NCBI GenBank assembly: GCA_947000775.1
Contig: CAMQGK010000299.1
Coordinates: 19,300,001-19,364,000, forward strand
Origin: Pterois miles
Lineage: Eukaryota; Chordata; Actinopteri; Perciformes; Scorpaenidae
Reading direction: 5' to 3'
Length of the DNA: 64,000 nucleotides
Under the pieces are notes generated by a model. It had not been told where the DNA came from, did no database searches, and was given only the letters and a program-made list of their open reading frames with translations. The position numbers were made by a program, and so were the translations under genes. Below are positions 35,030 to 48,000 of this stretch, in pieces (position 1 is the stretch's first letter; every line of letters starts with the position of its first letter).

Positions 35030-38000
35030 TTATTTAAAGTTACTTAGCAGAAAAAAATAAAGTCTAAACTATCACACAGCCACTAACTGCTGCTGTTGCT
35101 AGGTTACGACTCTGCCATCAGTAAGCAAGCTAAGCTAAGCTAAGCTAAGCTAAGCTAAGATAAGATAAGATAAGATAAGCTACACTATAGCACTATTATA
35201 CAGCGCTCCTCAAATCACCTATGTGGGGTTGAACTTAAGTAGTGTTAGCGTCATCATCCAATTCATTCTGGTTTAGCTAACTGGCTAACTGTTAGTTAGA
35301 CAAACACATTCAAAACCACAGCTAAGCTAACGCTAACCAGATAGTTAGTGATAACATTAACACAAAGCCACACATTTTGCACTGAAAGTACAAAAAGTAA
35401 GAACAAAAAAAGAATGTAACAGATAATATTTAGCAAATGACTCATTTTAAATTTCTTAAAAAACTCCCTGAATCGGGACATCAGCGACCAGGTTACATTA
35501 GACAATAAGTCACACAGTGGTGAGATTTGTTCTTGATGCAAAAATTACATGAAACCTTCTTTTTGCCTCCATTTTCAGCTTATAACTTTACATTTTTCTT
35601 GTTATATACTTGAAATTGAACGTTTCATGTCATTTTTGCATGCATTTTTAGCTGTTAACATTTTTTTGTTATAAGCTTATAATTTCTGCTGGTAAATAGA
35701 TGACAATTAGCAAATGACTTGTTTGAAATGTCTTTAAAACCTCTCTGAATCATGACATCAGGTACCAGGTTACCTTTGTGTGGACAATAAGTCACAGTGG
35801 AGAGATTCATGCCTGATCAGAAGTGTCCTCTATTAGTTTTCCACCTCCAATGAAGAGCCTAAGAGCCCTGTTTTAGCCATTATGTGCGATGGTTGTGTCT
35901 TATGTCTTAAAAATATGAAAAATTAAAAAAGCAAAATGTATAAAATGAAAATTCTTGCAATGTTGCAGTAAGAGCATTTAGTAAGAGAAAGTGATGAAAA
36001 CCATAAAAAATAAACATGTTACAGATTAAAATCTGAACCACTGTATGTAATTTTGTGTACCTGTTTATGTGTATGACATACTCTGATGCTTAAAATTAAG
36101 ATTCATAGATGATTTTTCTTCATTTAGGAGACTTAAAAGTGACTGTGGTTGCAGAAACACAATGAAATTGCTCATCTTTCCCCCTCTGTCACTGTGGGAA
36201 CTTCCCTCAGCAGCTCTCTCCGGTTTTAGCCTCTGCTTCTCTTTTAATCTCATTTCCAGCTATTTGAAATGTGAGCCTGCCTTCACTGCGTTCGCCTGCT
36301 CGCTGGAAAATTCACTCACCTGTTTCTGAGGTAACGGATGAAATCCGGGTGGTACATCTTCAGCTTTTCTGCTGACACGTCCTCTCCAAAGTACTTGGAT
36401 GGACTGTGGAATAAAATATAGTATTACTGCACAAAGACAACAATCTTCTGACACTGTAGCAGGTTCAGTTTTAGAGTTAGATCATATGAAACTAGAAAAC
36501 CTGAGGAATACTCTGGCTCTAACCATGTCGGCAAAGAGACTAAATTATGCTCCAAAGTTACGCTAAAGTTTGCCTTGACCTTTGACCTTACGACCCTACA
36601 AGTCTCCCCTTTAGAGACGTGCCCACTTTATGATAATCACATGCAGTTTTGAATGAGTAGTTCTGCATACTGGGGTCCATAAACAGTCTTGAACCACATA
36701 AATTGTGTATCGCTGAAAAGCTCAGACTCTTGTGGATCCAATGAGTCCAACAGCATTCATGTGTGCTGATGTTAGTCCCCATAGGAGCCATTTCATTGAG
36801 CTGAGACCATTTTCTGATACTTGACCTCCCTGTATAAACTGACCTGTGGTGACCTCCAGGATAATCACAGCCTCATGAGACTTTACAGCCACAAACTAGA
36901 GACCTGGAGCATTCAGAGGATGGATGGCTTTACTAGATAGACTGACTACTAGTACTACTACTAGTACTACTCTACATCCTGGTAACTAGAGCCCTGGAGC
37001 ATTCAGAGGATGGATAGCTGCTGTCTCCCCCTAAAGACCCACTGGACCCCCTAAAGAAGACTAAAACTGGTCTATCGTGGGTCTCAGAGGGTGAAGTTTA
37101 TCAGAAAATAATGCTGGATGAGAAATCCAAACTAACCCTTTTAGTTATTTCCAAACTTATTACAGCTAATGTTGACTGTATGTACAGCTAATGTAGTGCT
37201 AGCTTTCACATTATTGATAACCTTATTGATCAGCTTACCATGGTAACCGTCACCACTTTTTAACAACAGGAGTTTCTAGCTGACCATATGAAGAAAAACA
37301 CTAAAGAGCACGACCATGACGTGACTGTGACCGTCGTTGTGACAGCCTGCATGTGTTGCTCACTCTTTGGCCCGCTCAGGTCCTCTCGGCACCAGAGTGT
37401 GTGTCGCTGCAGCCTTCATCAGCAGGTAGTCACGGTCGTGATCCGGCAGAAAAACGTATCGCGTTTCCTGTCGACAGCAGCAGAGTGTCATGTGGTGACT
37501 CAAGCCTGAAGTTTAACATTTTATGGAGAAAAGACTTATTTTTTTGTGGTTCTCACTTTAGACAGAGGGGGTCCTCTATACCCGAGGCCTGAGTAGCTCC
37601 TCATGGAGTTCATCAGTGTATTGGTGGAGAAGGTGTAGTGGGTGGTCCGAGACCCCACGTCCTGCTCAAAGCCCTTAATGATGGCCCCATTGGTCCTGAA
37701 CATCACAGATGAAAACACACAAATTATGAATTATCCTTTAATCTGACAATGTACTGAACACACAGCAGTCTCCAGCTGGTTTTTGGTAATGTTCCAGTAC
37801 GAGTGTCCAGAATGACGCGTTCAAAGCCCCATGAGAGGTGCAGTAGCAAATATTTTTATTATAAACTAGGGCTGTCAGTCAATTAAACTATTTAATTGCA
37901 ATTAATCGCATAATTGTCCATGACTAATATGGATTAATCATGCTTTATTTGCGTTTTCTGGAAAGATTTATGTAATTTGGCACCAATGAAGGGAAAATGA

Positions 38001-38945
38001 GTTTGAGTTTGGTTGTTTGTGTTGAGTTTAGGGCTGTCAATTGATTAAAAGAGTTTATTGTTGATCACACCTTTTTATCTGATCAAAATATCCCTTAATG
38101 GGAGATTTGTCAAGTATTTAATACTCTTATCAACATGGGAGTGGGCAAATATGCTGCTTTATGCAAATATATGTATATATTTATATACCCACAGAACCCA
38201 TTTACATTCACACATCTGGAGGTCAGAGGTCAAGGGATCCCTTTGAAAATGAACATGACCGTTTTCCTTGCCGAAACTGGGTGTTTGGAGCCTTATTCAA
38301 GATAAGCCAGTGTGACAAAGTTGGTACTGAGGGATTCATTAGGTTTTCTAGTTTCATGTGATGTTTCTCTAGCTTTAAAACTGAGCCGGATACAATCTGG
38401 AGGTATCTGGAGGTCAGAGGTCAAGGGACCATGGTTGGTACCAATGATACCAGTATCTTCAGTCTAGCTTTAAAACTGACAACCTAAAAACTGCAAGTTG
38501 TGTTAATGTGTTACAGAAATTAGTTTTAGGTTTGACAGCCCTGATTAAAACATTATTTAAAGGTGCGATTCCATCTTTTATTAGAACTATTATGCAACTC
38601 CAAGGTTAAATTTTAGGATTTAGGGGCATTATAGATGATTTTGTGATTATAGGAATTACAGTTTTAACAGGTTATTACTATACTTTTGGGATTTTGGGAC
38701 ATTCTAATAAAATCAGTGACTTGTTTTTTTTACTTTATTTTGAAGATTTTTTTGGTATTTCTGCTTTATTTTTTAGAGAGCGAGAAGTGAGAGGATGACA
38801 TGCATTACAGTTGTGTTTTTTATTTACTTTTGCACCTGCAGATTCAGGTTTTGGGATCCATAAATAATAAACAGTCATAGACACCATAACAACATTTGAA
38901 ATTTGTAACAATTTTATGCATGAAAATTACAGATTTTTATACATA

Positions 38946-39021
<76 letters not shown>

Positions 39022-42000
39022 CACACATATTTATATTTATTTATTTTTATTATTTACTCATTCTTTTATTTATTATATACTATTCATAAAATTACAAAAT
39101 GTGTGTGTGTAGCAGTGTTTATAAAAAATGTTAAGATTATTTTAACAAATAGGAAGTGGGAGGTGTAATTATTGGAAATTGGGTGCATTATGACAAAATC
39201 ATTGACTGTATGAAGATTTTTTATTGTGTTTACTATATAACAGTACAGAATGGTTGTTATATATTTAAAAGATTGTTTTATAAGACATCTTACTGTTAAA
39301 GATGGTAACTGTTGCTGTGCACGTGGAGGGCATCAACGTTAGAAACCAACAAAAAACTATGGATTTGATTGTCGGGGTATAATTCAGCTCTGGGAAGGAA
39401 ACTCTTTATGACCTGATGAGGCCAGAGTTCGTATGTACCTGAAGACATAGTGATGGCCGTCGATCTCCTTCCCTTTCTTTGATTCCTTCAGTATCCCACC
39501 GTTTCCCACCACAGCACAGCGGATACACTCTGATTTAATGCCGCGATCCTTCCAGTCGTCCAACATCCTCCAGTTAGCAGAAGAGTTGAGGACAGACAGA
39601 GTCTCCACCAATGCTGTTGACACAGAAAACCAAATTAATCTGGATGAGATTTATCAAACACCGCCTTTAAAAATCCTTCAATCATGAGAAAATACATTTA
39701 GTTGCTGAACCACTGTGTTTTTTTTTTCTGTGGGACTATGTAATTGCATCCGCCCACAGATTCAGTTATTTGTGATTGGTCTGAAAGACAGAAAACCCCC
39801 AAGGCTTCATGTGTGGGCACACAGACAGGAAGCTGCAATTATCTCTACACGATAAGCAGCAGTGACGAGGCCCACATGTCCCCAATCAGATTATCCAAAC
39901 TGCTTTCTGTTGGGATATATTTGGAATGCAAACAAAGAGCACAGCATCGGCTTTACAAGACCTTTGGTATCAACACAACAAGTCTATTATCAATTTAATT
40001 TGAGTTATACTGGCATTACAAAAGCACATGATGGCATGACTGAAAAGAAGTTTGTGTTCTCCACTTAATATCATGAAACACTCTTTTGATGCAGATCAAG
40101 ACAGAAGAAATGTCTAATCAATAACCAATGTAGAGCATTAGAAAGTGAAGAACTGCCATCAGACTCTAATGGTTCATGTCCACAGGGGCGATTTTTACTG
40201 CGAGTGATCGCCTCCCAGCATTGGATGTTTGACAGGCTGCTGCCAGACACAAAGCACCTGACTGGACGAATACACCGCTGCTCCCAGCTTTCAAACCAGA
40301 ACCAACATGGCGGTTCGTTTGGAAACTTTCTTCTCTTATATCAAGACTAGTTCACCGAAATGTGTTTCTGAGAATATTTAATGTGAGCAGTAATCTATGC
40401 AGTTGCTGAATCTGTCTTTATTTTAGATGGACAACGGTTAGTTTAAGTTTCCAGATGCGTGTCAGACACCCCCTGATTTGCATAAAGTAGCTGAGACCTC
40501 AACTTTATGCAAATGATCAGCAGCCAATGAGACGCCCCGTCTCTTGAATCTTACCACCACGCTACCAGAATGCATTGCACAGCTGCTTCCACAGACAATG
40601 AATGGGAAGCGTGGAGAGGAAGGGGGGAGCAGACATGCACCATTAGGGGTCCAGGCCCCTGTTTCACTGTGGATTTTGGCACACTGATAAACTGTTAACA
40701 CATTTGCAAAAATGCAAAAAAAAGGAAAACAATGAAATAAATAAAAAATCTGAGGAAAAAATACATAGGAAGAAGAAAAGCTCACTGTTGTAATCGACCC
40801 CTCCCCAGCCATGGGCTCCCGGGTACCGACTCAGGCGCCGGTGCTGTTCACGGCTGACGTCTTCGGCCCACTGCAGGACCGGAATGTGCTTCAGAAATCG
40901 TCCGTCAAATCCTGTTTTTGTGACCCGACTTCGGATGTTGTCTGGGCAGTCCTGAGGGAAGCAGATAACACAGCCTCGTTGTTATCACACCACATACAGA
41001 CAGCATTAAATAGGACCTATTATGCTTTTCTGCTTTTTCTCTTTTCTGTAGTGTTGTTTAGTTTCTGCTGACTAATGTCTCGGCTTTTCTTCCCTGACAT
41101 GGTGATGTCACCAAGTATCTAGGGCTGTCAATCGATTATTCAATCATGATGATTAATCACAAATTATTTGTTCAATATGTACCATCTGTCAAGTATTTAA
41201 TACTCTTATCAACATGGGAGTGGACAAATATGCCACTTTACACAAACGTATGTTCATATTTATTATTGGAAATCATTAAACAAATGCTGACTTGACTATG
41301 ACTGGCCCCAAACTAACTGGGACTATCATAAAGTGGGCATGTCTGTAAAGGGGAGACTGGTGGGGACCCAGAGAACCCATTTACATCCACACATCTGGAG
41401 GTCAGGTCAGCTGACCAATCAGAGCTCAAACAGCGTTTCGGACTTAGAGGTGCAGCAGCACAGCTAAAGCATGTAAACATGTTCTGGTAGAAACCCAAAA
41501 TACCAGCATGCACCTGAAAATGAGCATAATAATCTTAAATTTGTGTCCCACGGGATCATCACAAAGTCAGCAGCGTCAGCTCCACTTGGCAGGTTGCACA
41601 ACCTCGAGATTAACCTCCAGACTCGCACTGGAGGCAATTATCTAGGAATTACAGGGCAGCAAAAGAACAACACTTACAACAAGAGCTTTCATCCACAGAG
41701 AGACGTGTTCATTATGAAATCTACATGGACTCCTTCTGCTGAGGCATTAAATATAAAACCACATGCGGGCAGACAAGGAAGCGTACACAAACACGGCAAC
41801 GCGTCAACACATGGATGCCACTACTTTGTCCTGTTGACGGTGTTATCGGCTTCTGGTTGTCTGTGGAATCGATCATCGACTGTGTGCTCTCCTCTTATGA
41901 AACAGCTCACAGCCTTAAGCTTAAGGGAGTTGATAGTTTTTACCTTAAAGGGGACATAAAAAATCTCATTATGAATATTATATTATCCATGTTACCTTAT

Positions 42001-45000
42001 GCTCCTTTAACAGCTTTACTGTATGAAAATACAGAGTGTGAATGGCAGAAAATTCACGTCATGTTGATGTTTTATTTTGCTAAACTCTTTCAGACCGCTG
42101 TGATCGGCTCTCAGGTCTTTGAGTTGTCATTTTATCCTGTGTGTTTTCTCATCCCTCCCGTCAGCCGACCATCTGACAGCTCGACAAAGACATTCAGCGC
42201 TGACGATGACACATTCAGGGTGGGAGATGGAGAAAAGCAGCACCATGGCTTCATTTTCTACGAAGCGTTTACTGGAAACAGACCCACCCAGTGCAGCTGT
42301 GGCAGCCGCCCTGTGACGGCATCTGATGAAAACCAGAAGAATCTGAAAAGTTGTAATGATGCACAGACGATCACACGTCACGAGTTTCACAAGTCCAAAC
42401 AACAACAACTCTCACCACCTGTGGGTCTGTGTGAACACACCTTTAATCATGAATATTTAGGAGAAGAAGAACAACAACCTTTATTAGTCCCACAAGGGGA
42501 AATTCAATTTTTACACTCTGTTGTTAACTTATACACGGTACATGCAGACCTGAAACACACATACACAAACATGCAGCAATGGAGAGATGTCAGAGTGTGG
42601 GGGCTGCTCCTGACAAGCGCCCCGAGCAGTTGGGGGTTTGGTGCCTTGCTCAGGGGCACCTCGGCAGTGCCCAAGAGGTAAACTGGCACCTCTCCAGCTA
42701 CCAGTTCACACTCAGTTCTTGGTCCATGTCGGGACTTGAACCGGTGACCCTCCGGTTCCCAAGCCAACTCCCTACAGACTGAGCTACTGCCGCCCCCAAA
42801 ATTTACAAATTTACATTTTTCAATTCAATTATTTATTTACATTAATTTCATAAAGGATAAGACTGGTGATATTTAAGATATTTGTCTTATAAATCCCGTG
42901 AAAAGGACAAATTTACTATCTTTCAGAGGTTGTAGCAGGTTCATGTACAGTGAAGGTACAGATGGAGCTAGAAAACCCGATGAATTCATCGGTACCATCC
43001 AGTCAGACTGGCTTGTTGGGAAGGAGGTTAAATTACGCTCCAAACTTACGATAAGATAAGATAAGATATTCCTTTATTGGTCCCACAGTGGGGAAATTCA
43101 CAACATTTTGTAAAAACTGTCATGGCCATTTTCAAAGGGGTCCGTTGACCTCTGACCTCCAAATATGTGAATGTAAATGGGTTCTCTGGTTAAGAGAAAA
43201 TGTTTTGTTTAATGCAACGAATTCACTTTACAAAAAAGCTTTAAGATTAAAGTCTAAATTTAAGCCCTTAGGTGATGAGGTGTTGAGGGACGCCTCTTTT
43301 CAAAAGTCAGTAGATTAACATATAATGTATAATATATTATAATATAATTATTTGCATGGTTGTCCACAGTTAATCGTTTATTTTTTATCTGTTTAAAATG
43401 CACCTTAAAGGGAGATTTGTGCTCCAAACGTTGGTGATCTCCTAGTCAGAGCCGACCTTCCAGCTCCTTTCTTATCAGCCATCCCAGATGGAAATGTGCA
43501 CAGTGCACACCATGTAATTTTACTTTCAAATGTCACTCTTTTACTCATCTACATTGTATTAAAAACTCACCATCAAGGGTATCATTACCTGTAACACAAA
43601 AACATTATCTACAGTGCATTCAGAAGGTCTTCAGACCCCATCACTGCTTTCACATTTTGTTACGTCGCAGCCTTAAAATCATAAATAAAATCATTTAAAT
43701 AATTGTTTCCCATCATTAATCTACACTGAACACACCACACTGACAAAGCGGAAACAGAATTTTAGAAATTTGTGGAAATTGATTTAAAAGCAAAAACTGA
43801 AATATCACATTGATTTAAGCATTCAGACCCTTTACTCGGTTGATGCAGCTCTGGCAGCGATTACAGCAGCGAGTTTATTATGTTTATTATGATGTATCGA
43901 GGAGAGTAGACAGAGCATCTGGAGGTCAGAGGTCAAGCTAGGCCCTTCATGACAAGCTAGTCTGACCTGGTTGGTACTGATCTAGTTTATATGATGCCAG
44001 GATTTAAAACGGAGCCCGATACATCAGCCAGTTTGTCCTGCAGCACTCCACAGCAGCCTGCTGCTCCTGACATGCTCAGAGTGGCTTAAATGCAGAAGTC
44101 AAACACCTGAATATATGTGACGTGTAACATATTTGATTTAACAAAATAAAAACTATGATAGGTGTAATAATCACATAAGCAGTCGACACATACAGGAGAC
44201 GCGTTAATATTAATAGAGATGAAATGCAAACAAGCGCATGCAGAACTCACTGTTTGTGGTGGGATGTCTTCACTCTTGTAGGTGTCTCCGATGAAGGGAG
44301 GCTCTGTTGGTCCGGCTGCCCGCGTGGGCTGCTGGCGGTGCAGCATGGGGCCTTTGGTACTGGTCCCAGTCCTGGTTTTATCCACGCCATCAGACCTGGA
44401 ACTGGGCTTGGAGGCATCCGGAGCCTTCTTCTCTGCTGCTGGTTTGCGTTTGGCGGCTGTGGATGTTTGAGTCGTTGAAGTTGGAGGCTGTATGTGTTGA
44501 TGCTGAGCCGCTCCAGAGGACAGCTCTGGGTCAGCGGTGGATTCTGGGGCCGAAGGGGTCCACTGGTCCCTGTTGCTCTGTCGGTCCAGAGGCTCCTCGG
44601 AGTCTCGTGAGCCGCTGTGGAGGACAGAACAAGATCTGGCTGTGAGCCCAGCAGGTCGCTGCTGGAAATAAATCCTCTCAACCCCCTGCAACCACTGTCT
44701 GCCTCCCATTACAAAAAACACTCTGTTCAAGTGTGCTATTAGTATACTTCACTTAAAGTAGGAGAGCATACTTAGTATACTTCTTTACAACTCAAAGTAG
44801 GAGAGTATACTTAGTGTACTTCTTTACAACTCAAAGTAGGAGAGTATACTTAGTGGACTTCTTTACAACTCAAAGTAGGAGAGCATACTTAGTATACTTT
44901 CAGATTACTTTATATGTACTTATCAGAGATAAACTTAACAAAATTATACTTCAGTACTACTTGGCTTAAACCAACAAGTATACAGAAAAGTCTAAGTATA

Positions 45001-48000
45001 CTTGACAAGTATACAGAAAAGTCTAAGTGTACTTGGCAAGTATATAGAAAAGTCTAAGTATACTTGACAAGTATACAGAAAAGTCTAAGTATACTTGACA
45101 AGTATACAGAAAAGTCTAAGTGTACTTGGTAAGTATATAGAAAAGCCTAAGTATACTTGACAAGTATACGGAAAAGTCTAAGTGTACTTGGCAAGTATAT
45201 AGAAAAGTCTAAGTATACTTGAGAAGTATACAGAAAAGTGTACGTGTACTTGGTTTATACTGAAATGTACAGTGTATAGAAAAGTATGAGCGTACTTGTC
45301 TGATAATAGATTCTGTTTAACTGAGGTGTGTTAACGTTGCCATCAGTGGCTGGTCATTAGATTAGAGACCATGCACCACTGAGTGGGTGGAAACTTCTGG
45401 TTGTTCCGGACACAGATAAGACCCACGGGGTCGAGACCGGCGGTGAAAAGTAGGTTCTGTTTATTTATATCCTCAGAGACCCACATGGAGGCCGATGGGT
45501 AGAGAGTTCACATGAGGTGACACACTTTGAGTTATGGGTTTAAAAAATTAAAATCTCCACCACTGAAAAGAAAAACAGATTTATTATTATTATTATTATT
45601 ACTGTTATTATTACTCAGTGAGTTTTAATTTCCATCATATGCTATGTATTCTGTTTCATCTTAACTTTATTATATTTTATCTTATTTTATCATTTCTGAC
45701 ATGTTTTTGGTGTAAGATAAGATAAGATAAGATAAGATGAACCTTTATTAATCCCCGGAGGGAAATTCGGGTGTCTTAGCAGCAGCAACAGTACAGATAA
45801 ATACAGTACAGTAAAAAGTAAAAGAGAAGGTGCAGTGAATGAAATATGGTGCAATGAAGAAAATTGACAGTAAAATAAATAAGTAACAGTAACAGTAATA
45901 AGTGTATTTTATTATGACAGGCAGAGAGACACACCAAACCAAAGTAAGATTTATTTAGCTGTTGACAGAGCATGTCTGTGGCTAACAACCTCTAGCGGGA
46001 AATGGGAATGCGGGTTTTATTTTGTAATTTGGGTGAACCAACCCTTTAATTAAGTTAATAATCTTCCACACAATAACACATTAATTATATGTGAGAGAAT
46101 GGGAAGATCTTAAGTTTATTTGGAAAAATAAGTTAATTCATGACTCACTGCATAACTGAATATTATCCAGGGTGGAGGCTGCATTTTGTCTGAGACATTA
46201 AATGTCACTTAAAAGTTCACTAACTCGGGTTTTTGTCCAGAGCTTTGGACTATGGGACTTGTATATGTCAAAGAGAATAGAAGTAAATGGGTGTTTTCTT
46301 GTTTACAACATCCTCTGCAGCCATTTTGGACTGAAAACACTTATTATATTTATAATATTTTACTCTTCAACACAGGCCATTTTGGCAGGATATGACAATA
46401 AATAGAACTAATTTTGTTTTACTTTTGTACAACATTTTGAGAGAAGCGAGCTGCAGCAGGTAACCACGGCGCTTGTTATTGACCTGACACACCAGATGCT
46501 GCTGACGTCACTCGGCAGTAAGTAAACCTCATAAAGCCCGTTAAAGAGACATGACTGCAATAAAGCCGCTGAATTAAAGTGTAACTGAACCTTGTTAATG
46601 TTGAACACAGATCAGAAGGTTGAACTGGAGGAAGTCAGTGAAACGCAGCCGGTTTGTGTTTCAGAAATCACCTTGAACCGGTGTGTAAAGAGGAGGAGAG
46701 GAAATACATTTAAAACCTCCTACTTTTTCATGTACTGAATAAAGGTTTATTTACTTCATGAATAAGACATCAGTTTAGATTCAACTGTATTATTTCTCCA
46801 CATAATACAACTGTATGTGGTGTATATAAATGAACATATACTGAATACACATTACAGTTAGAGAGCAGAGAATGGACTTATGTTATATTCTGATGAATAA
46901 GTTCAATATAAGTTACCTACTGATGAGATACTGTATGAAAATGTTGTCTAAGAGTCTTATAAATGGTGAAATGATGCTCTTTCCACTTCTGGGTTAGTTT
47001 AGAAATCCCTCTGTAACCAACACCATCAGTATGTTTAGCAACAACAAGCTCTTTGCTTTTACCCAACATGAGACGTTTCCTGTGTGACACTCTGGTAATG
47101 AGACACCTTTTATAGGCCGTCGGTTGATTCAACCAGCTAATATTAATTTTGCACTGACAAGAGGATTGCTTTGTATTTCCTGATAGATTTCAGCTGGTGT
47201 CTTGGCTTTCCATGCCTTTTTCCCAGTGTCATTTCACATTATTACACATAATTTAATTTATGGACATCTGTGGTTTGTTTCTATGGGTTGTTTCTGATTT
47301 CCAATCATAAATATATACTTACTTTTGCATAAAGCAGCATATTTGTCCACTCCCATGTTGATAAGAGTATTAAATACTTGATAAATCTCCCTTTAAGGGA
47401 CATTCTGAACAGATGAAAAATGTTTGATTAATCGTGATTAAATATTTGAACTGACTGACAGCCTTGGTTAACAGGATTTCACTGCGGCCTTTTATTCCGT
47501 GACTATTTAATACATGTTTAATATTGATTACGTGACAGCGTCCTGGATATATTGTATGTTTATTTCAACAGTACTGCATCTCTGTCTTTATTTTCTGAAT
47601 ACAGAAGTCTTCACAGATGTCTCCTACATCTAAAAGGAGCTACAGCAGGAAGTGAAGACGATGCTCGCGACCTTTTACCCAGCAGGCACTCAAACTAACG
47701 AACAGCTTTTAAAATGAAAGACCTGCGAGCTCCGTGTGCTCAAACTTAGCATTTAGTGTCTGAAACAGACCTTTGGGAAACGGACATTTCTTTCCGACTT
47801 AATGCATTTTATCTGGGCCTGCTGGCTCTTAAAGCTGGAGCGCTGCCCGTTACAACAAAGCTTACATTTCACGTACGCGTGTAAGAGACCACCTCCAATG
47901 AAACCGTAACTCCAGGGGCTTTTTTCATTAGTGCAGCCGGAGCGCTGTGTGGCTCCTTTGTTGAAACCACAATGACACAACTAGAGAGGGAATAAGTGCT

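Noticed and set aside
41815..42681. 288-codon plus-strand open frame
   Set aside because: It lies in a sialyltransferase intron, ends within an antisense SINE, and shows no domain or conserved motif.
44224..44645. Several plus-strand frames opposite sialyltransferase exon 2
   Set aside because: They are shadows of the minus-strand stem exon, which has matching phases and splice borders.
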